Shown here: positions 1 through 5,805 of the stretch, one piece after another
Numbering within the stretch: position 1 is the stretch's first letter
Layout of the letters: every line of letters starts with the position of its first letter
Assembly: GCA_002385475.1 (NCBI GenBank)
Contig: DGDO01000029.1
Coordinates: forward strand, 1 to 6,321
DNA: 6,321 nt
Direction of reading: 5' to 3'
Source: Candidatus Sordicultor fermentans
GTDB lineage: Bacteria; Atribacterota; Atribacteria; Atribacterales; Caldatribacteriaceae
Notes under the pieces: model-generated
Told to the model about the DNA's origin: nothing
Databases searched by the model: none
What the model saw: only the letters and a program-made list of their open reading frames with translations
Program-made: the position numbers and the translations under genes

Positions 1-86
1 TAGTGGGTTAGATGAAAAAAAACCTCTTCAGCAGAACCTGAAGCTATACTGAGCCAGGAAGTGCTGCTATCCAGAGCAAGAATCAT
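1..86 (-). CDS. tsaB: tRNA t6A37 biosynthesis protein TsaB, N-terminal fragment (cut by left edge)
   Basis: The first 28 codons are visible, starting at an ATG at 86-84 and open to the window edge. The fragment begins M-I-L-A-L-D-S-S-T-S-W-L-S-I-A, the hydrophobic strand plus D-(S/T)-S-T turn that forms the phosphate-1 motif of the ASKHA fold and is typical of TsaB N-termini (MxxLxxDTST...xSxAL). Known role: TsaB is the scaffold partner of TsaD and TsaE in making N6-threonylcarbamoyladenosine at position 37 of ANN-decoding tRNAs; it is an inactive relative of TsaD. The start overlaps the end of tsaE by 20 nt in a different frame and has a GAGGTG ribosome binding site, so translation is probably coupled. 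The gene order tsaE-tsaB is common in bacteria and supports the call. Only the fold start is seen, so the domains that bind TsaD cannot be checked. Confidence 0.85.
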   Translation of the reverse strand, partial: MILALDSSTSWLSIASGSAEEVFFHLTH

Positions 87-513
87 AGTACACCTCGATA
101 TCTCTTGTATCTTCCTCTCTATACCTTAAGTGAACCAGAAAAAAGGGAGGAGAAAAGAGAAAAGGGAACTTATCCCCCCACTCCACCACCACTATTCCCT
201 TTTCATCTTCCCGATATTCTTCCCATCCTAAATCTACCACTTCTTCTTCCTTTTCCAGACGGTAAAAATCTAAATGGTAGAAAGTGAAACCTTCTTTTCT
301 GTACTCATGAACTAAAGAAAAAGAAGGGCTCTTAACCTCTTCTTTTATACCTAATCCTTTAGCTATTCCCTTCACCAGTTGAGTTTTACCTACCCCCAGC
401 TCCCCAGCTACTATCACCAGGTCTCCGGGGCGCAAAAAATCTTTAGCTAACTTCTCTCCCCACTTTCGAGTTTCTTCTTCGCTTTTACTTTGCCAGCGAG
501 CAATGATTTTCAT
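67..513 (-). CDS. tsaE: tRNA threonylcarbamoyladenosine biosynthesis ATPase TsaE
   Basis: A 148-residue cytoplasmic P-loop ATPase, of usual length for the family (about 140-160). The Walker A motif GELGVGKT is at residues 37-44. The family motif S-P-S-F-S-L-V-H-E-Y is at 62-71 (usually SPTFxLxxEY), H-L-D-F-Y-R-L at 80-86, and the C-terminal V-E-W-G-D block at 110-114 holds the conserved Glu-Trp pair. Known role: TsaE binds the TsaB-TsaD complex and hydrolyses ATP to allow repeated rounds of t6A37 synthesis on tRNA. The ATG at 513 lies 29 nt inside the end of alr. A weak GGAT-type ribosome binding site sits just upstream, so translation probably depends on coupling to alr. The stop overlaps the tsaB start by 20 nt. 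The last residues (after about 135) are variable and look like an ordinary family tail. The function is secure. Confidence 0.96.
   Translation of the reverse strand: MKIIARWQSKSEEETRKWGEKLAKDFLRPGDLVIVAGELGVGKTQLVKGIAKGLGIKEEVKSPSFSLVHEYRKEGFTFYHLDFYRLEKEEEVVDLGWEEYREDEKGIVVVEWGDKFPFLFSPPFFLVHLRYREEDTRDIEVYYDSCSG
91..96 (-). promoter_or_regulatory. Ribosome binding site of tsaB inside tsaE
   Basis: GAGGTG on the minus strand, with its GAGG core 6 nt before the ATG at 86-84. It lies inside the last codons of tsaE. It decides the tsaB start, because the ATG, the spacing and the TsaB-like N-terminus all agree. Confidence 0.6.
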
Positions 514-1624
514 AAATCATCCGATTTTTAATTTTACCCAAACTGCACAGAACCTCGTGAGGTACGGTATGAGCTAAATCCGCTATTTCTTCTATGGTTA
601 CCTCCTCTTTTCCTTCTTTTCCAACCACAGTAGCAATGTCTCCTTTTTCCACTCCCTCAATTCCTGTTACCTCTACAGTCATTTGATCCATAGAAATATT
701 TCCCCGGGATGGTGCTCTTTTCCCCCTCACTAACACCTCCATTCGGTTAGAGAGGCTGCGAAACAAGCCTTGAGAATAACCAATGGATATTATTGCTATT
801 TTAGTCTCCCTTGAGGTAGTAAAAGTCCCCCCATAGCCCACAGAAAAGCCAGGAGGAAGAGTTTTAACCTGCTTTACCCGGGCCTTTATTCTCATCACTG
901 GCTTTAAATCCAGTGGCAGTGTGGCTTTTCTTCCCCAGGGAGAAACACCCCAGAAGGCAATCCCCACCCGGGATAAATCAAGATGCATTTCCGGAAAAGC
1001 AAGAAAGGCGGCGCTATTACAACAGTGCCTCTCCCGGGAAGGATTATTTTCAGGAAGCCGACCCAAAAAAGAAAGAAAGTTGTCAAATTGAAAGTGAGTA
1101 TATGCCGGGTCAGATTCAGCACTGGCAAAATGAGTCATAACTCCCCTCAAGGAAAGATGACAGTTATTTCCCCACCTTTTCCACCATTCCCCATTTATCT
1201 CTTGAGGTAAAAATCCCATTCGCCCCATCCCGGTATCTACTTTCAGGTGAAAAGGTATGATTTTATCTGCTTTTCTGGCCAACTCTTCCAGAGCCTGCAG
1301 TTCCTTCGGGGAGGAAACCACCGGAGTCAACCCATCTTCCAGAATCATTTCTGCTTCCTCAGTGAAAAATCCTCCCAGAAGATATATATCCCCTTTTATA
1401 CCTCTTTTCCTCAACTCATGCGCTTCTTCTACCGAAGCCACTCCAAATTTTCTCAACCCGTAATCATAAAGAAGATTTACTGCTTCCCATCCATGACCAT
1501 AAGCCTCCGACTTTACTACTGCCATAAGGGAAGAAGAGGGAGACCACCTCTTCAATACCTCTACATTGTTATGCAAATTCTGAGCGTCAATCTCCATCCA
1601 GAAAGGAAAGAGTATATTCTCCAT
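485..1624 (-). CDS. alr: Alanine racemase (PLP-dependent)
   Basis: A 379-residue fold-type III PLP enzyme that interconverts L- and D-alanine, supplying D-Ala for peptidoglycan. The PLP lysine is K38 in V-V-K-S-E-A-Y-G-H-G (usually VVKADAYGHG). The second catalytic base is Y264 in S-V-G-Y-G-G-T-F. Also present are D-T-G-M-G-R-M-G (129-136), H-C-C-N-S-A-A (200-206), R219 in S-R-V-G-I (the Arg facing the PLP ring nitrogen), I-G-Y-S-Q-G (281-286, usually GYADG) and G-N-I-S-M-D-Q-M (308-315). The ATG at 1624 has GAAGGA 9 nt upstream; the next in-frame ATG at residue 10 has no such site. The start lies 38 nt inside the nnr gene. Oddities: the active-site entry block usually written T-I-x-Y-E reads T-V-P-H-E (353-357), and the usual C-terminal R-V-P-R-x-Y reads K-N-R-M-I-Y with a short tail. 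Both catalytic residues are intact, so activity is expected. Confidence 0.95.
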   Translation of the reverse strand: MENILFPFWMEIDAQNLHNNVEVLKRWSPSSSLMAVVKSEAYGHGWEAVNLLYDYGLRKFGVASVEEAHELRKRGIKGDIYLLGGFFTEEAEMILEDGLTPVVSSPKELQALEELARKADKIIPFHLKVDTGMGRMGFLPQEINGEWWKRWGNNCHLSLRGVMTHFASAESDPAYTHFQFDNFLSFLGRLPENNPSRERHCCNSAAFLAFPEMHLDLSRVGIAFWGVSPWGRKATLPLDLKPVMRIKARVKQVKTLPPGFSVGYGGTFTTSRETKIAIISIGYSQGLFRSLSNRMEVLVRGKRAPSRGNISMDQMTVEVTGIEGVEKGDIATVVGKEGKEEVTIEEIADLAHTVPHEVLCSLGKIKNRMIYENHCSLAK

Positions 1625-3161
1625 TTTCTACCATCCTTCGAGCTTCATTCAGTTTTCCAGCTATTTCCTGAGATAAAATCTGTTTTTTTCCTTCTCTCTC
1701 CAGGAGTTCTCCTGCCAACCCATGGAGGAAAACTCCGCTTATTGCACTATCTAAGGAGTTCATCCCCTGAGCCATAAATCCGGCGATAATTCCTGTCAGA
1801 ACATCACCGCTTCCTGCACTGGCAAGGACTGAAGTTCCCGTAGGATTTAAAAATATCTCTCCTCGAGGAGAAGCTACGACCGTCCCTGCTCCCTTCAAAA
1901 CCGTAACGCATCCCAGAAGAGAAGAAGCTTCTAAGCTGGCGGCAATTCTATTTTCATTAACTTCCGGCGTCGAAACACCTAAGATTCTCGCCATTTCTCC
2001 AGAATGAGGAGTAATTACCCAACCGGTAAGGTGACCCTTCCAGCTGTCTATATTCTGAGAAATAATATTCAAAGCGTCAGCATCTATCACTCCCCGGGAG
2101 TTCTCTATCACTTTCTCTAAAAAGAGACGTGTGGAGGGATTGGTTCCCATCCCCGGACCTACAGCCAGCGCTCCACACTTCCTATCCTGGAATGCTTTCT
2201 CCACCACTTCCCAGTGAGATAAAGAATAATGCCACTCCCCGGAAGAAGAAAGGTTAACACTCACCACTTCAGGAAGAAAGAGTTTAACCAAGGGCGAAAG
2301 AGAAGAAGCTAATGGCCACACCACCATCCCCGCTCCCGAGCGATATCCCCCCAAACATACTAAAAGACCAGCTCCTAAAAGGGGAGAAGAGCCGGCTACT
2401 ACCCCCAAGACTCCGGCAGAAATTTTATGAGTATCCCAGTGCCTCTGTGGAAGCATTTCTTTTACCATAGATGGAGTAATCAAAAATCCATCGGCTTTGA
2501 GCTTCACCTCTTCTAAGGAAAGAGGGATACCGATGTCCACTAATTTTATCTTTCCCGCATATTCCCGCCCGGGAAAGTTGCATAATCCCCTTTTTACCAA
2601 CCCTAAAGTAACGGTAAGGTTGGCTCTCACAGCCTCTCCCATTACCCGACCATCGCTTGCCTCCACTCCCGAGGGGACATCTACAGCCACCACAAAGTTA
2701 TCCGATGCGTTTATTTTTTCTATTACTTCTCTGTATATTCCCTCCACTTCCCGGGTAATACCGGTTCCCAAAAGAGCATCTACCACGAGAGCTCCTCTCT
2801 CTAACTCCACCTCCTGAGAGGAAGAAATCTCCACCACAGGAATAGATAAGTTCTTCACTACCTGGTAGTTAAACTGAGCATCTTTTTTTAACTCTTTCCC
2901 TTTACCCACAAGGTAAACTAAAATAGAAAGAGTAGGAAAACGGAGGCGAAGATGGCGAGCTATCGCTAACCCATCCCCGCCATTGTTGCCCATTCCGCAC
3001 ATTATATAAACTCTGGAGAAAGAGTGGCATTGCAGAACTTTTACTATTTCCTCCGTCACTCCTCGTCCAGCATTTTCCATCAACAGCAAAGTATCTACTC
3101 CATACTTCTCAGAAAGGGCCTTCTCCGCCTTTTGCATGGTTTGTGAGCTAACCAGTTCCAT
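1587..3161 (-). CDS. nnr: Bifunctional NAD(P)HX epimerase / ADP-dependent NAD(P)HX dehydratase
   Basis: A 524-residue cytoplasmic repair enzyme that returns hydrated, damaged NADH and NADPH to use. The N-terminal YjeF_N/NnrE epimerase domain (about 1-220) has N-N-G-G-D-G at 59-64, V-D-A-L-L-G-T-G at 127-134 and V-D-V-P-S-G at 160-165. The C-terminal ribokinase-like NnrD dehydratase domain (about 230-520) has the H-K pair at 245-246, G-P-G-M-G at 335-339, D-A-D-A-L-N at 360-365, T-P-H-S-G-E-M at 384-390, L-K-G-A-G-T at 422-427 and A-G-S-G-D-V-L-T-G at 449-457, where D453 is the expected catalytic Asp. The length matches the usual fused form (about 490-530). The ATG at 3161 overlaps acpS by 14 nt and has AAGGTG 6 nt upstream. 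The order acpS-nnr-alr is a common bacterial arrangement. Both halves keep their key motifs, so both activities are expected. Confidence 0.96.
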   Translation of the reverse strand: MELVSSQTMQKAEKALSEKYGVDTLLLMENAGRGVTEEIVKVLQCHSFSRVYIMCGMGNNGGDGLAIARHLRLRFPTLSILVYLVGKGKELKKDAQFNYQVVKNLSIPVVEISSSQEVELERGALVVDALLGTGITREVEGIYREVIEKINASDNFVVAVDVPSGVEASDGRVMGEAVRANLTVTLGLVKRGLCNFPGREYAGKIKLVDIGIPLSLEEVKLKADGFLITPSMVKEMLPQRHWDTHKISAGVLGVVAGSSPLLGAGLLVCLGGYRSGAGMVVWPLASSLSPLVKLFLPEVVSVNLSSSGEWHYSLSHWEVVEKAFQDRKCGALAVGPGMGTNPSTRLFLEKVIENSRGVIDADALNIISQNIDSWKGHLTGWVITPHSGEMARILGVSTPEVNENRIAASLEASSLLGCVTVLKGAGTVVASPRGEIFLNPTGTSVLASAGSGDVLTGIIAGFMAQGMNSLDSAISGVFLHGLAGELLEREGKKQILSQEIAGKLNEARRMVENGEYTLSFLDGD

Positions 3162-3540
3162 TATTTACACCTTCTTTTTCTACCCCTATCGCCACCGCTA
3201 TCGCGAACTGGTGGCTGTGAGAAATAGAGATGTCAATCTCTTCAAAAAAAGCAGGAACCAAAGGAGAAAGTTTAACTTCCGGTTTTCCCCCGGAGGTGTG
3301 TTCTATTTTAACCTGCCGCCAGGGAAGAAGGAAATTTTTAGATAAAAAGAGTTTTTTTACCGCCTCTTTACCACAAAAAAGAGCTGCTATCCCTTCTCGC
3401 CGCCTCCCTGGAGAACGGTAAAAACTGAGTTCCTCTTCCAGAAAAAGCCTGTTCAAAAAGCGATCACCAAATCTCTCTACCGCTTTTTCTACTCTCTCTA
3501 TCTCTACTATATCCACTCCCACTAAAATTCCCTGCTTCAC
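3148..3540 (-). CDS. acpS: Holo-[acyl-carrier-protein] synthase (4'-phosphopantetheinyl transferase)
   Basis: A 130-residue protein of the AcpS family, which moves phosphopantetheine from coenzyme A to the serine of acyl carrier protein and so activates fatty-acid synthesis. The signature G-V-D-I-V-E-I-E-R-V is at 8-17 with the metal ligand D10. The second motif A-L-F-C-G-K-E-A-V-K-K is at 53-63 with metal ligand E59 and K62/K63 (usually ARFAAKEAxxK). G-G-K-P is at 84-87 and S-I-S-H-S-H at 105-110, followed by the A-I-A-V-A strand. The length is usual for AcpS (about 120-130). The start is GTG at 3540-3538, overlapping the TGA of the EF-G-like gene as GTGA. No close ribosome binding site is seen, so translation is probably by termination-reinitiation. 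The Arg of the usual ARF triplet is Leu here (L54), a modest deviation. The last eight or so residues are an extra tail created by the overlap with nnr. Confidence 0.94.
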   Translation of the reverse strand: MKQGILVGVDIVEIERVEKAVERFGDRFLNRLFLEEELSFYRSPGRRREGIAALFCGKEAVKKLFLSKNFLLPWRQVKIEHTSGGKPEVKLSPLVPAFFEEIDISISHSHQFAIAVAIGVEKEGVNNGTG

Positions 3541-5621
3541 GAAACCGCTTCTTTTTCCTTCTTGGCCTTCTCAATTATAGCTTCAGCAAGCTGAGCTGGC
3601 ACTTCTTCATAATGGGAAAATTTCATAGTAAAATATCCCTGCCCCTGAGTAAGGGAGCGTAAATCCACTGAGTAGCGGAAAAGCTCTGCCAGAGGCACCA
3701 GAGCTCTAATTTTCTGGTAGCTATCTTGAGGATCCATGCCTAAAATTCTTCCTCTTCGGCTATTGAGGTCACCGATAACATCTCCCATATACTCTTCAGG
3801 CACTATCACCTCTACGCTCATTATCGGCTCTAAAAGAACCGGCTCAGCTTCGCTCGCCCCTTTTTTGAACGCCATGGAGCCAGCAATTTTAAAAGCCATA
3901 TCAGAAGAATCTACCGGGTGATAAGAACCATCATAAACAGTAGCCCGCACATCTATCACTGGATATCCAGCCAGAACACCTTCTTGCATTGCTTCCTGCA
4001 CCCCTTTTTCTACTGCAGGAATGTAGTTTCGAGGGATAACCCCTCCCACGATTTTATCCACAAATTCAAAGCCCTGCCCCCGGGGTAGAGGCTCCAGTTC
4101 CAGGAAAGCGTGTCCATACTGTCCTCTTCCTCCCGATTGTCTTTTATACTTTCCTTCTGCTTTAGCAGGTTTTTTGATAGTTTCTTTATAGGGAACCTGG
4201 GGAATAGTAAGAGAAACTTCCACTCCAAATTTTCTCTTCATCTTTTCCGTTAAAACGTCCAGGTGGATATCTCCCATTCCATAAACGATGTCTTCCTTGG
4301 TATCCGGGTCTCTATACAACCGGAAAGTAGGATCTTCTTCCATGAGCCGGGACAGAGCCTGACTGATTTTTTCTTCGTCTCCTTTACCCAAAGGCCTGAT
4401 AGCCGCCATGTAAGTAGGTTCGGGATAGGAAATGGGAGGGAAAACAATGGGGTGTTCCCGATCGGCCAGGGTATCTCCAATGTAAACCTCATCAATTTTC
4501 GCCACCACTCCTATATCTCCTGCTTTTATCTCTTTTGCTGATTCCTGGTTCTTTCCCCGCAAAAAGAGGAGTTGTCCTACTTTTTCTTCCACCCCTCGTG
4601 AGGCATTGTAAAGACGGGAGTCGGAAGAAATTTTTCCAGAAAAAACCCGGAAAAGAGCCAGTTTTCCTACATAAGGGTCGCTGATGATTTTGAATACCAG
4701 TGCAGAAAATGGTTCATTTTCATCGCATTTTCTCTCTTCCTCTTCTTCGGTGAGAGGATTAATTCCCCGCACCGGAGGGCGCTCCAAGGGTGAGGGAGCA
4801 AAATCTACTAAAAAGTCAGCTAAGATATCCACCCCTTTATTTTCTACTCCTGAACCACATAGAATGGGGAATATATGACGCTCCCGGATGGCAACGCGTA
4901 AAGCTTCTTCCAATTGAGAAGGAGAGATTTCTTGCCCCTCGAGATACAGGTCCAGAAGCTCATCGTTGGTTTCAGCTATGTTTTCTACTAAATTTTCTCG
5001 AGCTCTTTGTGCTACTTCTTTCATCTCTTCCGGTATCTCTCCCTCTTCTACCTTTCCTTCTTTCCCGAAGTAAAGAGCTCGAAAATGAAGCAAATCTATC
5101 ACTCCTCTAAAGTCACTCTCTTTGCCCACCGGGATAAAAAGAGGAGTGGCTCTGGGGTTTATTTTCTCCTGCAACTCCTCTACTGCCTCATCAAAATTGG
5201 CTCCTTCTCTATCCATCCGGTTAATAAAAAAAATGACCGGCAGATTTTCCCGAGAAATATATTCCCAAACTTTTTCTGTCCCCACCTCCACTCCTGAGGT
5301 CGCACACAATAACACCACTGCACTATCCACTGCTCTTATTGCTCCTAAAACATTGCCCACAAAATCAGCATATCCTGGAGTATCAATTAAATTAACTTTA
5401 CATCCCTTCCATTCCCAGGGAAGAATAGAAAGGTCAATAGATATGCCTCTTTTTATCTCTTCTGGTTGCCAGTCAGAGACAGTATTACCTTCCTCCACTT
5501 TACCTCGACGGGACAACAGCCCAGCATTGAAAAGTAAAGCCTCGCTCAGTGTAGTTTTGCCCGACCCGGCATGAGAAAAAAGACCTACATTTCTTATGTT
5601 TTTGCTGGTAAAGCTATTCAA
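3537..5621 (-). CDS. Elongation factor G-like GTPase (EF-G2/FusA2 type paralogue)
   Basis: A 694-residue translational GTPase with full EF-G layout: G domain (about 8-280), domain II (about 303-390), III (about 400-475), IV (about 476-600) and V (about 600-690). G1 is H-A-G-S-G-K-T-T (17-24), G2 R-G-I-S-I (58-62), G3 D-T-P-G-Y (80-84), G4 N-R-M-D (134-137) and G5 near C-G-S-G (255-258). Canonical EF-G reads AHIDAGKTT, RGITI, DTPGH and NKMD; the changes here mark the paralogue family, not the main translocase. The G3 His needed for ribosome-stimulated GTP hydrolysis in canonical EF-G is Tyr84. Domain IV keeps S-G-G-R-G-Q-Y-G-H (496-504) and the tip His at 568 in Y-H-P-V-D-S-S. The start is TTG at 5621-5619, supported by AAAGGGGG 8 nt upstream and by the absence of any in-frame ATG before codon 136. 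Related paralogues vary: Thermus EF-G-2 can support translation in vitro, whereas mycobacterial FusA2 reportedly lacks ribosome-stimulated GTPase. The exact role is unknown. Confidence 0.93.
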   Translation of the reverse strand: MNSFTSKNIRNVGLFSHAGSGKTTLSEALLFNAGLLSRRGKVEEGNTVSDWQPEEIKRGISIDLSILPWEWKGCKVNLIDTPGYADFVGNVLGAIRAVDSAVVLLCATSGVEVGTEKVWEYISRENLPVIFFINRMDREGANFDEAVEELQEKINPRATPLFIPVGKESDFRGVIDLLHFRALYFGKEGKVEEGEIPEEMKEVAQRARENLVENIAETNDELLDLYLEGQEISPSQLEEALRVAIRERHIFPILCGSGVENKGVDILADFLVDFAPSPLERPPVRGINPLTEEEEERKCDENEPFSALVFKIISDPYVGKLALFRVFSGKISSDSRLYNASRGVEEKVGQLLFLRGKNQESAKEIKAGDIGVVAKIDEVYIGDTLADREHPIVFPPISYPEPTYMAAIRPLGKGDEEKISQALSRLMEEDPTFRLYRDPDTKEDIVYGMGDIHLDVLTEKMKRKFGVEVSLTIPQVPYKETIKKPAKAEGKYKRQSGGRGQYGHAFLELEPLPRGQGFEFVDKIVGGVIPRNYIPAVEKGVQEAMQEGVLAGYPVIDVRATVYDGSYHPVDSSDMAFKIAGSMAFKKGASEAEPVLLEPIMSVEVIVPEEYMGDVIGDLNSRRGRILGMDPQDSYQKIRALVPLAELFRYSVDLRSLTQGQGYFTMKFSHYEEVPAQLAEAIIEKAKKEKEAVS

Positions 5622-5629
5622 GGAATAAT

Positions 5630-5637
5630 CCCCCTTT
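5630..5637 (-). promoter_or_regulatory. Ribosome binding site fixing the TTG start of the EF-G-like gene
   Basis: AAAGGGGG on the minus strand, ending 8 nt before the TTG at 5621-5619. It is the strongest purine block in the 46-nt untranslated gap (5622-5667). It supports the non-AUG start, because the protein's conserved K-N-I-R-N-V-G-L strand begins within seven residues of it. The rest of the gap holds no terminator or clear promoter that I can see. Confidence 0.65.
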
Positions 5638-5667
5638 CTTTAAAGCCTTCGTCTTTTTATTTCGATA

Positions 5668-5802
5668 CTACAGTATTTCGCTCCACAGAAAAAAACAGAA
5701 ACTCAAAGCTAATAACCAGGCCCAAATTCTGATTTCTCTATCTCTTTTTCGCTTCCGTTTAAAATCTTGCCACCTCTTTTTAAGTCTTTCTATCCTGGCC
5801 AC
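5668..5802 (-). CDS. Small basic single-pass membrane protein, possible CdaR-like anchor remnant
   Basis: A 44-codon ORF starting GTG at 5802-5800 and ending TAG at 5670-5668. It lies 3 nt after the cdaA stop and has AAAGGTG 6 nt upstream of the start. Residues 1-25 are strongly basic (13 Lys/Arg, 4 Asp/Glu), including K-R-K-R-K-R at 15-20. Residues 26-40, I-W-A-W-L-L-A-L-S-F-C-F-F-L-W, form one hydrophobic helix, and the protein ends four residues later. The positive-inside rule predicts the N-terminus in the cytoplasm. The helix resembles the N-terminal membrane anchor of CdaR/YbbR proteins (pattern ...W..K..SLLLA..LW...), and cdaR is the gene that normally follows cdaA. No YbbR repeats follow in any frame, because the EF-G-like gene begins 46 nt later. 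It could be a reduced CdaR, an unrelated small CdaA partner, or a chance ORF. Position, start site and composition favour a real gene; the function is not known. Confidence 0.55.
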   Translation of the reverse strand: MARIERLKKRWQDFKRKRKRDREIRIWAWLLALSFCFFLWSEIL

Positions 5803-5805
5803 TTT

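Noticed and set aside
1247..1777. Long plus-strand open frame opposite the nnr/alr junction
   Set aside because: It is antisense to two well-supported enzymes, its translation is low-complexity and has no recognisable family, and it follows from the codon bias of the minus-strand genes.
690..2765. Repeated CCCGGG hexamers (for example near 703, 878, 967, 1033, 2094, 2568 and 2752)
   Set aside because: They sit inside genes in ordinary Pro, Gly, Ser and Arg codons at irregular spacing and without shared flanks, so codon usage explains them.
5122..5574. Plus-strand open frame of 150 codons opposite the G domain of the EF-G-like gene
   Set aside because: It is wholly antisense to conserved GTPase motifs. 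Its Ser/Thr/Pro-rich composition is typical of a shadow frame, and I see no supporting start signal or domain.
5663..5680. Short inverted repeat ATACT/AGTAT around the stop codon of the small ORF
   Set aside because: The five-base arms are AT-rich with a two-base centre, too short to form a stable hairpin, and no T-run follows on the coding strand. It is not a credible terminator or operator.
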